NCBI GenBank assembly: GCA_037044975.1 | Contig: JBAOIL010000011.1 | Location: 124,001-188,000, forward strand | Length of the DNA: 64,000 nt | Source: JADLHS01 sp020848635 | GTDB lineage: Bacteria; Verrucomicrobiota; Verrucomicrobiia; Limisphaerales; JADLHS01 | Direction of reading: 5' to 3' | Shown here: one piece after another, positions 17,997 through 26,603 of the stretch | How the letters are laid out: each line of letters opens with the position of its first letter | Position numbering within the stretch: position 1 is the first letter of the stretch | The notes under the pieces: generated by a model | The model's database searches: none | What the model was told of the DNA's origin: nothing | The model's input: the letters and a program-made list of their open reading frames with translations, nothing else | Made by a program: the position numbers and the translations under genes

Positions 17997-18776
17997 ATGA
18001 CTTCGGCGGGCAAAAAGATTCTCTCGGACTGGCTCGGCGGCCTGGGACGTTTTGGCCTGCTGGTCCAGGAATCCCTCGCGTCGCTTTTTACCTTCAAAGT
18101 CGCCGGACGTGATCTGCTGTATCAGATGCATTTCATCGGGGTTAAATCGCAGTCGGTGGTGCTCATCACCGGCGCCTTCACCGGCATGGTGCTGGCGGCC
18201 CAGACGTATTTTCAGTTCCACAAAATCAACATGGATACCGCCACGCTGGCGTTGGTGGGCGTTTCCATGTGCAGCGAACTCGGCCCCGTGCTGACGGGCC
18301 TGATGGTGGCGGGGCGCGTCGGCGCAGCCATCGCGGCTGAACTCGGCACGATGCGCGTGACCGAGCAAATTGATGCCCTGCGCACCCTGGCCACCCACCC
18401 GGTGGATTATCTGGTGGTGCCGCGGCTGCTGGGGGCGGTGCTCGTGATGCCGGCCCTGACGGCGGAAGCCATCGCCATCGGCATTGGCGCGGGTTATGTC
18501 GTCGGCGTGTTCCTGCTGGGCATTGATCCGGTCTATTCGTGGCACAACATGCTGCGCTATACCCACGAGGCGGACATGGCCATCGGCATCATCAAAGGCG
18601 TGGTCTTCGGCGGCATCGTGGCGATCATCGGCTGCTACAAGGGAATTCATTGCCGCGAAGGCGCCGAAGGCGTGGGGCACGCGGCCACCGAGGCGGTGGT
18701 GTTCTCCTCGATCACGATCCTGATCTCCAATTTTTTCCTCACTTTGGTGCTCGGGAAACTGCTCCACGGCCGATGA
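17997..18776 (+). CDS. mlaE: MlaE-type permease (operon B)
   Basis: The 259-residue protein is a plain MlaE permease without STAS domain. It shows VVLITGAFTGMVLAAQTYF, ELGPVLTGLMVAGRVGAAIA, AELGTMRVTEQIDALRTLA and VVPRLLGAVLVMPALT, all characteristic of the family. It forms the inner-membrane part of a phospholipid transporter. Its stop overlaps the ATPase start (ATGA at 18773-18776), indicating translational coupling. It is a distinct paralogue of the longer permease at 7456-8598 on the other strand. Confidence 0.94.
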   Translation: MTSAGKKILSDWLGGLGRFGLLVQESLASLFTFKVAGRDLLYQMHFIGVKSQSVVLITGAFTGMVLAAQTYFQFHKINMDTATLALVGVSMCSELGPVLTGLMVAGRVGAAIAAELGTMRVTEQIDALRTLATHPVDYLVVPRLLGAVLVMPALTAEAIAIGIGAGYVVGVFLLGIDPVYSWHNMLRYTHEADMAIGIIKGVVFGGIVAIIGCYKGIHCREGAEGVGHAATEAVVFSSITILISNFFLTLVLGKLLHGR

Positions 18777-19504
18777 TCGAGGTGCGCGAACTAAAGAAAA
18801 GTTTCGGCCCGCAACCGATTCTTGACGGGGTGAGCTTCAGCATCGCAAAAGGGGAAGCGCTGGTCATCATCGGCCGGAGTGGCGGCGGGAAAAGCGTTTT
18901 ACTGAAACATATCATCGGTCTGCTCCAACCCGACGCCGGCCAGGTGGTGATTGACGGCGAGGACATCACGCGGATGAACGAACGTGAATTGATCCGGGTG
19001 CGCCGCAAATTCGGCATGGTGTTCCAGGGCGCGGCGCTGTTTGATTCGATGAACGTGGCGGAGAATGTAGCCTTCGCGTTCCGACGACAGAAGCAATTCA
19101 CGGAGTCAGAAATCGCGCACAAGGTCGCGGAGGCGCTGGACATGGTCGAGTTGCCCAACGTCGAGCACAAACGGCCATCGGAATTGTCCGGCGGCATGCG
19201 CAAACGCGTGGGGCTGGCCCGGGCCATCATTTATCACCCGGAGATCGTGCTGTACGACGAACCGACCACGGGGCTGGACCCGATCGTGTCGGACAGCATT
19301 GACCGGCTGATCATGCGCGTGACCGAGCGGTTGAAAGTCACCACCGTCGTTGTCACGCACGACATGCGGACCGCCCGCCGCGTCGGGCATCGCATCGCAA
19401 TGCTGCACAACAAAAGGATTTACGTCACGGGCACCCCGGAGGATATTTTTGCGTCGGCGGACCCGGTGGTGCGGCAATTCATTGACGGCGTCGCCGATCC
19501 GTAG
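18773..19504 (+). CDS. mlaF: Mla-type ABC transporter ATP-binding protein (operon B)
   Basis: This 243-residue ATPase has Walker A GRSGGGKSV, Q-loop MVFQGAALFDSM, the Mla-type signature ELSGGMRKRVGLARA, Walker B IVLYDEPTTGLDP and H-loop VVTHDM. The start ATG 18773 overlaps the permease stop and gives the standard MIEVRELKKSF beginning. It should energise lipid transport through the permease encoded just upstream, with the MCE protein encoded 16 nt downstream. The longer open frame upstream is shadow sequence within the permease gene. Confidence 0.95.
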   Translation: MIEVRELKKSFGPQPILDGVSFSIAKGEALVIIGRSGGGKSVLLKHIIGLLQPDAGQVVIDGEDITRMNERELIRVRRKFGMVFQGAALFDSMNVAENVAFAFRRQKQFTESEIAHKVAEALDMVELPNVEHKRPSELSGGMRKRVGLARAIIYHPEIVLYDEPTTGLDPIVSDSIDRLIMRVTERLKVTTVVVTHDMRTARRVGHRIAMLHNKRIYVTGTPEDIFASADPVVRQFIDGVADP

Positions 19505-19520
19505 AACATCTGAACCAGAC

Positions 19521-20525
19521 ATGAGCCAGTCGCGAATGGAAATCAAAGTGGGCGTCTTCGTCCTCGTGGGCCTGCTCCTGCTGGGCGCCCTGACCGTTCT
19601 CTTCAGCTCGGGCCGGACGTTCTACCGGAACACATACGAACTGCGGCTCAAGTCTGGCGACGTCGGGGGCATCAAGACCGGCGCCGGCGTGTTGCTGCGC
19701 GGCGTAAAGATCGGGAATGTCGCCGGGATGAAACTCGACCCCGATGGCCGGGGGGTCACGATTGTTCTCAAGATTGATAATCGGCAATCGCTCTTCAACA
19801 ACGCACGCTTTGAAATGGAGCAGTCGGGCTTTCTGGGCGATCGGTTTATTGCGATTTACCCGGGCGAAAGCGGGGGCCAACGACTGGCGAACGGGGATGA
19901 AGTTCAGGCGGGTGTCCCCTTCAACATCCAGGAGGCGGTGGCCACGACGACGGCCACCATTTCCAAAATCAGCCAGGCCACGACAAATCTTGACGCCGCT
20001 GTGAGCGATGTGCGCCGGCTGGTGTTGACGGAAGCGACGCTCGGCAAGTTCGGCGCGTCCCTGGACCGGTTTGCCACCCTGACCGCCGAGGCGCAGGCGG
20101 CGGTGAGCCGGTTGAACGCGCTGGTGGCCAGCAACGCGTTGCCGGTGACCGAGGCCGTGAGTAATTTAAATGCGTTCACCGCGCAGTTGCCACCCCTCGC
20201 CAGCTATGTGCAGTCGCTGGTGCAAAGCAACGCGGGCGAGCTGACCACCGCCATCAAGAATCTGGAAACCGGTTCGGCCACCTTCACCAACCTGCTGACG
20301 GATGTGCAAAGTGGCCACGGCGTCGCGGGCCGGTTGTTGCGCGACGAGGAAATGGCCGCCAATGTCGCGGCCATCACCCGCAACCTCTCCATCACGACCA
20401 GCAATCTTTCGGTGACCACCAGCAACCTGAATCGCGGCGGGCTGTGGGGGATCATGTGGAGCAAAAAGCCAACCCGCAGTAACCCGGCCGCGGAGCCGGT
20501 TGAATCGCCCCGGGGCGCGCAGTAA
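19521..20525 (+). CDS. mlaD: MCE/MlaD family lipid-transport protein (operon B)
   Basis: The 334-residue protein starts MSQSRMEIKVGVFVLVGLLL with one transmembrane helix. An MCE domain follows (GVLLRGVKIGNVAGMKLD; SGFLGDRFIAIYPG; a PFNIQEAV boundary). A long helical tail with Ser/Thr/Asn-rich heptad-like repeats (ISKISQATTNLDAAVSDV, then two TTSNL units) follows. The predicted role is the periplasmic lipid-binding ring of the second Mla transporter. It is the last recognisable Mla gene of operon B; no lipoprotein partner follows, unlike operon A. The next gene (PIN/TRAM) begins 7 nt after its stop. Confidence 0.93.
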   Translation: MSQSRMEIKVGVFVLVGLLLLGALTVLFSSGRTFYRNTYELRLKSGDVGGIKTGAGVLLRGVKIGNVAGMKLDPDGRGVTIVLKIDNRQSLFNNARFEMEQSGFLGDRFIAIYPGESGGQRLANGDEVQAGVPFNIQEAVATTTATISKISQATTNLDAAVSDVRRLVLTEATLGKFGASLDRFATLTAEAQAAVSRLNALVASNALPVTEAVSNLNAFTAQLPPLASYVQSLVQSNAGELTTAIKNLETGSATFTNLLTDVQSGHGVAGRLLRDEEMAANVAAITRNLSITTSNLSVTTSNLNRGGLWGIMWSKKPTRSNPAAEPVESPRGAQ

Positions 20526-20532
20526 TAAATTT

Positions 20533-21549
20533 ATGGCCCTCTGGATCATTCGCATTTTGTTTCTCAGCCTCTGCACGATGGGCGGGTTTGCCATCAGCCA
20601 GGTGCGCCCGGATTTTGTGGCGGAGAGCCATGGTGGTCTGATTGGCGTCTTCATCGGCTTCGGGTTTGGCGGGCTGTTGATCGCCGTGGACGAAATGCTC
20701 AAGGGCTTTTCCTTGCGTGCCTTCTCCGCGACCACGTTCGGGCTCCTGCTCGGCGCGCTGGTGGCCACCTTGATTGACCGGTCTGGCCTGTTTGACGGCG
20801 TGGACGATGCCACCCGGCAAATCGTGCGGCTCGCCCTTTTCCTCGGGTTTAGCTACATCGGCATGGTGCTGGCCATGCGCAGCAACAAGGAGGATTTCTC
20901 CCTCATCATTCCCTACGTCCGCTTCGCCCCGAGCAACAAACCCGACAATCTGCTCCTGCTCGATACCAGCGCGATCATTGACGGGCGGATCGCCGATCTG
21001 CTCGACGCCAACTTCCTCGAAGGCGTCGTGGTGGTCCCGCGTTTTGTCTTGAAGGAACTCCAGCAGGTGGCGGATTCGCACGACCCGATCAAACGCGCCC
21101 GCGGACGGCGCGGATTGGAAATGCTGAATCGCGTCCAGCAAAACCAGCGCAACGAGGTCAAGATCCACGACGGTGATTTCCCGGAGGAAACCGAAGTGGA
21201 CGCCAAACTGGTTCGCCTGGCCCGCAACCTGGGCGCAAAACTTTTCACCAACGACCACAACCTGGGCAAGATCGCGGCACTGCAAAACGTCACGCATGTC
21301 AATTTGCATGAACTGTCCAAACTGCTGAAGCCCGTGCTGTTGCCCGGCGAAGCGCTCGAACTCAAAATTGTGCGCGAGGGCAAGGACAAGGGCCAGGGCA
21401 TCGCCTATCTGCCGGACGGTACCATGGTGGTCGTCAACAACGGCCAGTCGCAAATCGGCCAATCGGTGCAGGTGCAGGTCCAGAGCCTTTTGCAAACCGG
21501 CGCCGGGGTCATCGTCTTTGCGGACTTGCGGCCCGGCCCGGGCAGTTGA
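20533..21549 (+). CDS. PIN/TRAM-domain membrane protein (YacL-like)
   Basis: This 338-residue protein has four N-terminal membrane helices (IIRILFLSLCTMGGFAI; GLIGVFIGFGFGGLLIAV; ATTFGLLLGALVATLI; LALFLGFSYIGMVLAM). A PIN nuclease-like domain begins LLDTSAIIDGRIADLLDA near residue 143 and includes KLFTNDHNLGKIA. A C-terminal TRAM-like domain (GEALELKIVREGKDKGQGIA, then DGTMVVV) follows. The arrangement matches Bacillus YacL-type proteins, thought to be membrane-bound RNA-binding or RNase-like proteins of unknown substrate. Acidic PIN residues (D144, D151) are present. ATG 20533 follows the mlaD stop by 7 nt, so it may be co-transcribed. Confidence 0.9.
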   Translation: MALWIIRILFLSLCTMGGFAISQVRPDFVAESHGGLIGVFIGFGFGGLLIAVDEMLKGFSLRAFSATTFGLLLGALVATLIDRSGLFDGVDDATRQIVRLALFLGFSYIGMVLAMRSNKEDFSLIIPYVRFAPSNKPDNLLLLDTSAIIDGRIADLLDANFLEGVVVVPRFVLKELQQVADSHDPIKRARGRRGLEMLNRVQQNQRNEVKIHDGDFPEETEVDAKLVRLARNLGAKLFTNDHNLGKIAALQNVTHVNLHELSKLLKPVLLPGEALELKIVREGKDKGQGIAYLPDGTMVVVNNGQSQIGQSVQVQVQSLLQTGAGVIVFADLRPGPGS

Positions 21550-21597
21550 AACCTAAAGCCAACGCCCGCGCCAGTGCCGGCCGGCCCCTAAACAATT

Positions 21598-21822
21598 ATG
21601 CAAATGGTTACCATTCTCACCGCCTTCAACCCGGCCGATGCGCAACTGGCGCGTTCGCGCCTGGAAGCCGCGGGCTTTCAACCCGTCGTAAAGAATGAAC
21701 TCGCGGCCCTGAGCATGGACGGTTACGGCCTCGCCGTCGGCGGCATCCTGGTCCAGGTGCCGGCGGAAGAAGCGGATGAGGCGCGCGATTTTCTAAACGC
21801 CCCTGATGTAGCCACTGAATGA
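21598..21822 (+). CDS. DUF2007-type putative signal-transducing protein
   Basis: This 74-residue protein (VTILTAFNPADAQLARSRLE; EAAGFQPVVKNELAA; GGILVQVPAEEADEARDFL) has the alpha/beta pattern and length of DUF2007, small PII-like or ferredoxin-like fold proteins of unknown function. Its stop overlaps the start of the following FAD oxidase gene (ATGA at 21819-21822), so translation is coupled. It may modulate a partner protein, but no evidence here identifies one. Confidence 0.85.
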   Translation: MQMVTILTAFNPADAQLARSRLEAAGFQPVVKNELAALSMDGYGLAVGGILVQVPAEEADEARDFLNAPDVATE

Positions 21823-23194
21823 AGCCGAAACTCGCCCGCCCCCTGGCCGCGCTCAAGCGACTGCTGCCCGGGGAAATTACGCTCGCGGCCTCCGTGCTCC
21901 GGCAGTATGCCGGCGACAAATGGTTCGCCGCCCACCCGCCCGAGGCGGTCGCCCGGCCCCGCTCCACCAAGTCCGTCGCCACGATTCTGCGGTTTGCCAA
22001 CCGCCACGCCATCCCGGTAACGGCACGGGGCGCGGGCCACGGTTACGTCGGCGGTTGCGTGCCCTTGCACGGCGGCATCGTGCTGTCCCTCGAACGCATG
22101 AATCGCATCCTGGAAATTAACGCCGGCGATTTCGTCGTCGTCACGCAACCCGGCGTCATCACCGCCACGCTCCAGGGCGACGTGGAACAGCAGGGCTTGT
22201 TCTATCCCCCCGATCCCGCCAGCCGGAAGGAAAGTTTTATCGGCGGCAACATCGTCACGAACGCGGGCGGCCGCGCTGCCTGAAATATGGCGTCACCCGC
22301 GATTACGTCCTCGGTCTGGAGGTCGTGCTGGCGGATGGCACCATCGTCCGCCTTGGCGGTCGCACGCACAAAAACAAAACCGGCTTTGATCTGCACCGGC
22401 TCTTTGTCGGTTCGGAAGGGTTGCTTGGAGTTGTAACCGAGGCCACACTCAAGCTGCTGCCCCGCCCCCCGTATCGCGCCAATCTCGCCATCGGATTTTC
22501 CACCATGCGCGCGGCCGTCCGTTCCCTGCACGCCATTCTCCGCGCTGGTTTCCTGCCGGCTGCCTTGGAGCTGGCGGATGCCTTCACCCTCGCCGCCGCA
22601 TACAAACGAACCCGGAGCGAACGTCTGCGCGGATGTCGGGCGCACCTGATTGTGGAGCTGGATGGGCAGCGGGATTCGGTTCGCGGCGAGATTCGCACCT
22701 TGCAACGAATTGTCCGCGCGCAGCAGCCGTTATTTGTTGAAGTCGGGCTGGGCGACCAACAATGCGAAGCCGTCTGGAAGATCCGCCGCGAGTTTTCATA
22801 TTCGCTGCGCGACACGGGTTTGACCAAACTGAACCAGGACATCGTCGTGCCGCGGAGCCGATTGGAAGACCTGTTTGCATTCGCCGCGCGCCTGCAAAAG
22901 AAGCACCACCTGCAATTTGCCTGCTTTGGGCACGCGGGCGACGGAAATATTCACACGAACATCATGGTGGACTTCACCCAGCCGGGCGCCAAACGGCGGT
23001 CCGATGCCGCCCTCGACGAGTTGTTTCGGCAGGTTGTCGCGTGGGGCGGAACGATCACCGGGGAACATGGCATCGGCATCGCCAAGAAGCGCTGGTGGCC
23101 GCTGGCGGTCCCTCAGACGGCGCGGGAACTTCACCGCACCGTGAAGCGCGCCCTTGATCCTCGGGGCATTCTGAATCCCGGCAAGTTTGTTTGA
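21819..23194 (+). CDS. FAD-linked oxidase, GlcD/D-lactate dehydrogenase type, frameshifted
   Basis: The N-terminal part carries the FAD-binding PCMH pattern (VARPRSTKSVATILRFAN; PVTARGAGHGYVGGCVPL; PPDPASRKESFIGGNIVTNA). At about 22271 the frame breaks in GGCGGCCGCGC; one missing C would restore the expected family motif NAGGPRCLKYGVTRDYVLG. The rest continues in another frame (GLEVVLADGTIVRLGG; ACFGHAGDGNIHTNIM; GEHGIGIAKKRWW) to TGA 23194. The joined length of about 458 residues is normal for glycolate or D-lactate oxidase subunit GlcD, which oxidises 2-hydroxy acids. The glycerate kinase gene at 15930-17063 would fit a glycolate/glyoxylate route. The start overlaps the DUF2007 stop. Confidence 0.85.
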
Positions 23195-23225
23195 CCTTCG
23201 GGCAGCAGTGCCGGCCAAGCGACGG

Positions 23226-23570
23226 TCAAAATACGGCGCGGCAGCGGGACCCACGGTGCAAAAACCAACCGCACCAGCTAAGATTGCCCGAGAGCTTGTG
23301 CCGGCGATTGAACCGCGAAGTATAAGTGCCCAGCAACCATTTCATCCCGGCGACCAGATTTCCCTGCGGTGTTTCCAGCACCAGATGGAAATGATTCCCC
23401 ATCAAGCACACGGCATGGACCTGCCAGCCGGTTCGGACGCAAACCTCCCCGAGCATTGCCAGAAACCGTTCCCGATCCGGGTCATCCTTGAAGATTTCCT
23501 CGCGTCGATCGCCGCGATTCATCACATGGTAAATCGCCCCGGGATATTCCACGCGTAATTTTCGCGCCAT
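23226..23570 (-). pseudogene. REP-associated tyrosine transposase (RAYT), C-terminally truncated
   Basis: The start MARKLRVEYPGAIYHVMNRG is the classic beginning of TnpA_REP/Y1 HUH transposases. The HUH pair lies in MGNHFHLVLET (His60, His62) and the candidate catalytic Tyr83 in GTYTSRFNRRH. After HKLSGNL the sequence should run into a HLFQGRYKA-like segment, but it reads unrelated residues and stops at 114. About half of a normal RAYT is missing. RAYTs process REP palindromes; a REP-like double hairpin sits inside recN in this window. The upstream end lies 35 nt from the target duplication of the IS4-family insertion. Confidence 0.85.
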
Positions 23571-23604
23571 GCCTCAAACCATGCGCAACGGACGGGGAGT
23601 ACCA

Positions 23605-23615
23605 AGAACCGACCC
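23605..23615 (+). repeat. Left target-site duplication of IS element
   Basis: The 11 bases AGAACCGACCC directly precede the left inverted repeat and occur again at 25367-25377 directly after the right one. An 11-bp duplication fits the 9-12 bp typical of IS4-family insertions. Confidence 0.85.
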
Positions 23616-23635
23616 GAATGGCGGTTAGTTAAGGC
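23616..23635 (+). repeat. IS left terminal inverted repeat
   Basis: The 20 bases GAATGGCGGTTAGTTAAGGC are the exact reverse complement of 25347-25366. Because the passenger gene ends at 23625, the repeat overlaps its last codons. Confidence 0.88.
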
Positions 23636-23972
23636 CCAAAACTTTCTTGGAGAGAGGCTTGCGCCTCCGGGTGTCGGGCGCGGAGATGAAGATGATCCGG
23701 CGGGAAACGCGCTCCATCTCCTGGATGATCTTCCATAGTTTGCGTTCGTTGGTCACCGCCTCCTTCATCGCCTTAAACTGGGCCTGACTGAGCGCCACAC
23801 TCACGGTCTTTTGCGCCACTTTGCGCGTCCACTGGTAACCACTGCGCCCGGAGGCGGCGACCGAGCGTTGCTGCACCGATCCCTGACTGATGTAGCCGGT
23901 CCGGGCCAGACTCTGGCGCAATTGCCGGTATTGCGCCTTCAGGGTGGCCAGCGATTCCGGGGTTTCGTTCAT
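23625..23972 (-). CDS. DUF6788-like small protein carried by the IS element
   Basis: This 115-residue protein starts MNETPESLATLKAQYRQL, a helical segment. It contains GYISQGSVQQRSV, SGYQWTRKVAQKTVSVALS and KLWKIIQEMERVSRRII, and ends KKVLGLN. The YxWTRKVxxKTVxxxLS motif is what I remember from proteins labelled DUF6788, which often sit beside transposase genes. The Cys-rich middle of some family members is absent here. Its stop lies within the left inverted repeat and it diverges from the transposase, so it belongs to the element. Its role (accessory or regulator of transposition) is inferred. ATG 23972 is chosen; in-frame starts up to 24005 exist. Confidence 0.7.
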   Translation of the reverse strand: MNETPESLATLKAQYRQLRQSLARTGYISQGSVQQRSVAASGRSGYQWTRKVAQKTVSVALSQAQFKAMKEAVTNERKLWKIIQEMERVSRRIIFISAPDTRRRKPLSKKVLGLN

Positions 23973-24023
23973 GGCCGACATTCTAGCTGGCATGTCAAGT
24001 GGCACAGTATTATTACTGTGCTA

Positions 24024-25357
24024 ATGAACACGCCGCTCTTCCCCGCCTTCCGCGCCCGGCTCGCCGCCTTGGGCCGCCGCACCGCCGGCCACCTCCGCCA
24101 GGGCACCCTCCAGCAACTGGCCGCACACCTCGCCGAACTCATTCCCGTTCACCTGCTTTCCAGTGCGGACGAAGGCCCCAACAGCCGGGAGCGGCTCTTC
24201 ACCTTGCGCCTCACCTGCGAATGCTTTCTCTGGCAGATGCTCAGCAGCCCGCAGCACCTGCCCGCAGGCTGGCCCGAACGGCGTCGCCACGGCGTGGCGC
24301 CGCACCTCCTTGCAGGGGCGGCCGGTCAAGGCGGTGGATGGCAGTTCGGTGCAAGCACCCGACACCGCGGCCAACCAGAAGGAATATCCGCAACCCTCCG
24401 GTCAGAAGCCCGGCTGCGGCTTTCCCGTGCTCAAGCTGGTGGTGTTGTTCTCCCTGGCCAGCGGGGCGTTGCTGGAGGTGGTGCTGGGCAACCTGCACCA
24501 ACACGATCTGCGCTTGTTCCGCCGGTTGTGGGAGGGTCTCAAGGCCGGTGACATCCTGCTGGGGGACCGGGCCTATGGCGATTATGTCACGCTGGCGGGA
24601 CTGCCCCGGCAGGGCGTGGACGTGGTGGCGCGGCTGCATCAGGCGCGCAAGGTGGATTTTCGCAAGGCCAGCCAACGGCTGGACCACCACGACGGCGTGT
24701 TCCTCTGGCGCAAAGGGGGGCATGCAGTCCACGCTTCTGACCCCGAAACAATGGGCGGCTCTGCCGGAGGAAATCCGGGTGCGCCTCGTGCGTTTCACCG
24801 CCGCGTGCCGGGGCTTTCGCACCCAGCGCATCACGCTGGTCACCACGCTGCTCGACGCGGAACTATATCCGGCGGCGGAACTGGTCGCATTGTATCTCCG
24901 GCGCTGGCGCATCGAGCTGTGCCTGCGCAATGTGAAGACCACCCTGGGGCTGGAACACTTGCGTTGCCAGTCACCCGCGATGGTGCGCAAGGAACTGCTG
25001 GCGGGGTTGATCGCGCACAACCTCATCCGTTGCCTGATGGCCGAGGCGGCCCAGGTTCACGAGGCGGAACTGGAGCGGCTCAGCTTCAAGGGCGCGGTGG
25101 ATGCCCTGCACCAATACAGCGCGGTGCTGGCGCAAGCCAGGACGAACCGGCTGAAACGACAACTGTGGCAGGATCTGCTCCGCACACTGGCCGGCGATAT
25201 TGTCCCCTCGCGTCCCGGACGCACCGAGCCGCGCGCGGTTAAACGCCGCCCCAAACCCTTTCCCTTGCTCAATCGTCCACGCCGGAAATTTGTTGAACGA
25301 CCGCATCGCAACAGCCGCTGGTACGGTGGACCCCGCAAATTTCAACGCCTTAACTAA
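24024..25357 (+). pseudogene. IS4-family DDE transposase, two frame breaks
   Basis: Reading starts at ATG 24024 (MNTPLFPAFRARLAALGRRT) and reaches ECFLWQML. Near 24290 coding moves to a second frame (RPVKAVDGSSVQAPDTAANQ, first catalytic Asp; LLGDRAYGDY, second Asp). Near 24716, in a run of six G, it moves to a third frame with YLRRWRIELCLRNVKTTLG. That last segment matches the IS4 signature Y-(2)-R-(3)-E-(6)-K exactly and supplies the catalytic Glu. It ends at TAA 25357 inside the right inverted repeat. The stretch between the N-terminal domain and the first Asp looks shorter than I expect for this family, so a deletion is likely in addition to the frame breaks. Confidence 0.85.
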
Positions 25358-25366
25358 CCGCCATTC
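25347..25366 (-). repeat. IS right terminal inverted repeat
   Basis: The exact inverted copy of 23616-23635. It includes the last codons and stop of the transposase frame and is followed immediately by the second copy of the 11-bp target duplication. Confidence 0.88.
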
Positions 25367-25377
25367 AGAACCGACCC
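25367..25377 (+). repeat. Right target-site duplication of IS element
   Basis: AGAACCGACCC, identical to 23605-23615 on the other side of the element. Confidence 0.85.
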
Positions 25378-25613
25378 CTTCATCCACCGTGACCGCGTAA
25401 CTTGGGGTGCTGACAGTGCCGCTCACCACGCCAAACGGTTCATACAAACTTTCGCCTTCCGGCGTCGAATCAATCGTCAGGAGCACCTCGCTTTTGACCA
25501 CGCTCAGGTTGGTGCTGCTCAATTTACCCGCCGCGCTCGTGGCGATTAATCGCACCTCATTCGTACCCACTTCCAATGGCAGGCCTTCCACCCAAAACAC
25601 CCCGTTCCGCTCC
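25378..25613 (-). pseudogene. Fragment of an Ig-like surface-protein module, paralogous to 28290-28520
   Basis: On the minus strand this stretch encodes ERNGVFWVEGLPLEVGTNEV, then KLSSTNLSVVKSEVLLTIDS and TPEGESLYEPFGVVSGTV. The same protein sequence with scattered substitutions occurs inside the large LamG gene at about 28290-28520. It has no start or signal and overlaps the RCC1 gene's stop. It is therefore a detached repeat copy, cut at its 3' side by the IS4-family insertion. It may once have been the C-terminal part of the RCC1 protein upstream. Confidence 0.7.
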
Positions 25614-26600
25614 TCAACGACTAAACCTTTCCGCCACTGCCGCGTTGGTGGTAATCGCCAGACAAAACGTCTGGCCTGCCGCGATAGCGACGACGTTGCT
25701 CAAACCCTCGGGCACGGTCACAGGTTGGCCGCAAATCCTACCCCATCCGACTACTGTCCCATCTTTTTTGAGCGCGAGACTGTGGTGGGATACAATTCCA
25801 AACAGGCCGTATTGATTGCCGGCGGCAATGGCCACCACATTGCTCAACACTTGACCTGAGTGAACCACCAAACCGCTGGCACGTCTCTGCCCGTTGGTAC
25901 TTTCAATACCCGTGGCTTGCCCGCAGTGATTATCTCCCCACCCATATACCGTTCCGTCCTTCTTCAACGCCAGACTGTGATACTCGCCCACTGCAATCGC
26001 GGTCACGTTGCTCAATCCTGCTGGCACATCTCCGTTGCCCCACGCAATCACTGTGCCGTCACTCTTAAGGGCTAGATTCCGCTCATATTGTCCGCCACCC
26101 GCCGCAACAGCAACGATGTTGGTCAAGCCGGGTACGAAACCCTTGCCAGACACACTGAAAACTCTGCTGTCGCGCTTCAGCGCCAGCGCCTGGCAACCCG
26201 CCGAAATCATGATAATATCTTCTGTCGCACCAAAATTGGTTGGGCAAAGTCCCCACTCCGAAACCTTCCCGTCCTTATGCAGCGCCAAACTAAAGAACGC
26301 ACCGGCTGCCACCTGAGTCACGTCTTTTAGACCAGCGGGTACGTTCGTTTGACCGTACTGGTTAATGCCCCATCCTACGACACTTCCATCGGCGCGGAGC
26401 ACCAAGGCATGATTTCTTCCCGCAGATATTGCAGTGGCATTCGCAATTGGCTTGCCATCGAACGCAACTGTTTCAGCGTAATGCTCTCCACTGGATAACT
26501 TTGTCCCCCAGATAATCACTTGCCCTGAAACGGCGGCAGAGAACAGCTCCCCAGGGATAAGCAGGGTAAGAAGAATAACCGCACTGAGGCGTAAGTTCAT
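25614..26600 (-). CDS. Secreted RCC1-repeat (beta-propeller) protein
   Basis: The 328-residue protein has a signal peptide (LSAVILLTLLIPGELFSAAVS). It is then built of RCC1-like repeats of about 50 residues, each with the pattern AISAGxxHALxLRxDGxVxxWG, for example AISAGRNHALVLRADGSVVG and AIAVGEYHSLALKKDGTVYG. Six or so units make a seven-bladed propeller-like surface plausible. Such proteins in Verrucomicrobia-like bacteria are exported and presumably bind other molecules; no enzyme motif is seen. It starts 3 nt after the stop of the large LamG gene on the same strand, so they form one operon. The C-terminus runs into a fragment of an Ig-like module. Confidence 0.8.
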   Translation of the reverse strand: MNLRLSAVILLTLLIPGELFSAAVSGQVIIWGTKLSSGEHYAETVAFDGKPIANATAISAGRNHALVLRADGSVVGWGINQYGQTNVPAGLKDVTQVAAGAFFSLALHKDGKVSEWGLCPTNFGATEDIIMISAGCQALALKRDSRVFSVSGKGFVPGLTNIVAVAAGGGQYERNLALKSDGTVIAWGNGDVPAGLSNVTAIAVGEYHSLALKKDGTVYGWGDNHCGQATGIESTNGQRRASGLVVHSGQVLSNVVAIAAGNQYGLFGIVSHHSLALKKDGTVVGWGRICGQPVTVPEGLSNVVAIAAGQTFCLAITTNAAVAERFSR

Positions 26601-26603
26601 AGT

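Larger units (their letters stand above)
23616..25366 (+). mobile_element. IS4-family insertion sequence with divergent DUF6788-like passenger
   Basis: The element is 1751 bp long. It is bounded by perfect 20-bp terminal inverted repeats (23616-23635 and 25347-25366) and flanked by an 11-bp direct duplication (23605-23615, 25367-25377). Inside are a minus-strand 115-residue DUF6788-like gene at the left end and a plus-strand DDE transposase whose frame is broken twice. The perfect ends and target duplication suggest a fairly recent insertion, while the broken transposase suggests it is no longer autonomous, or that the sequence has errors. It landed between a fragment of an Ig-like surface-protein module and a truncated RAYT gene. 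Confidence 0.88.

Noticed and set aside
20380..20440. Tandem TTSNL repeats in the operon B MCE protein as a DNA repeat array
   Set aside because: Only two short units exist and they fit the helical Ser/Thr/Asn-rich tail; no array of repeats with spacers, so no CRISPR or satellite.
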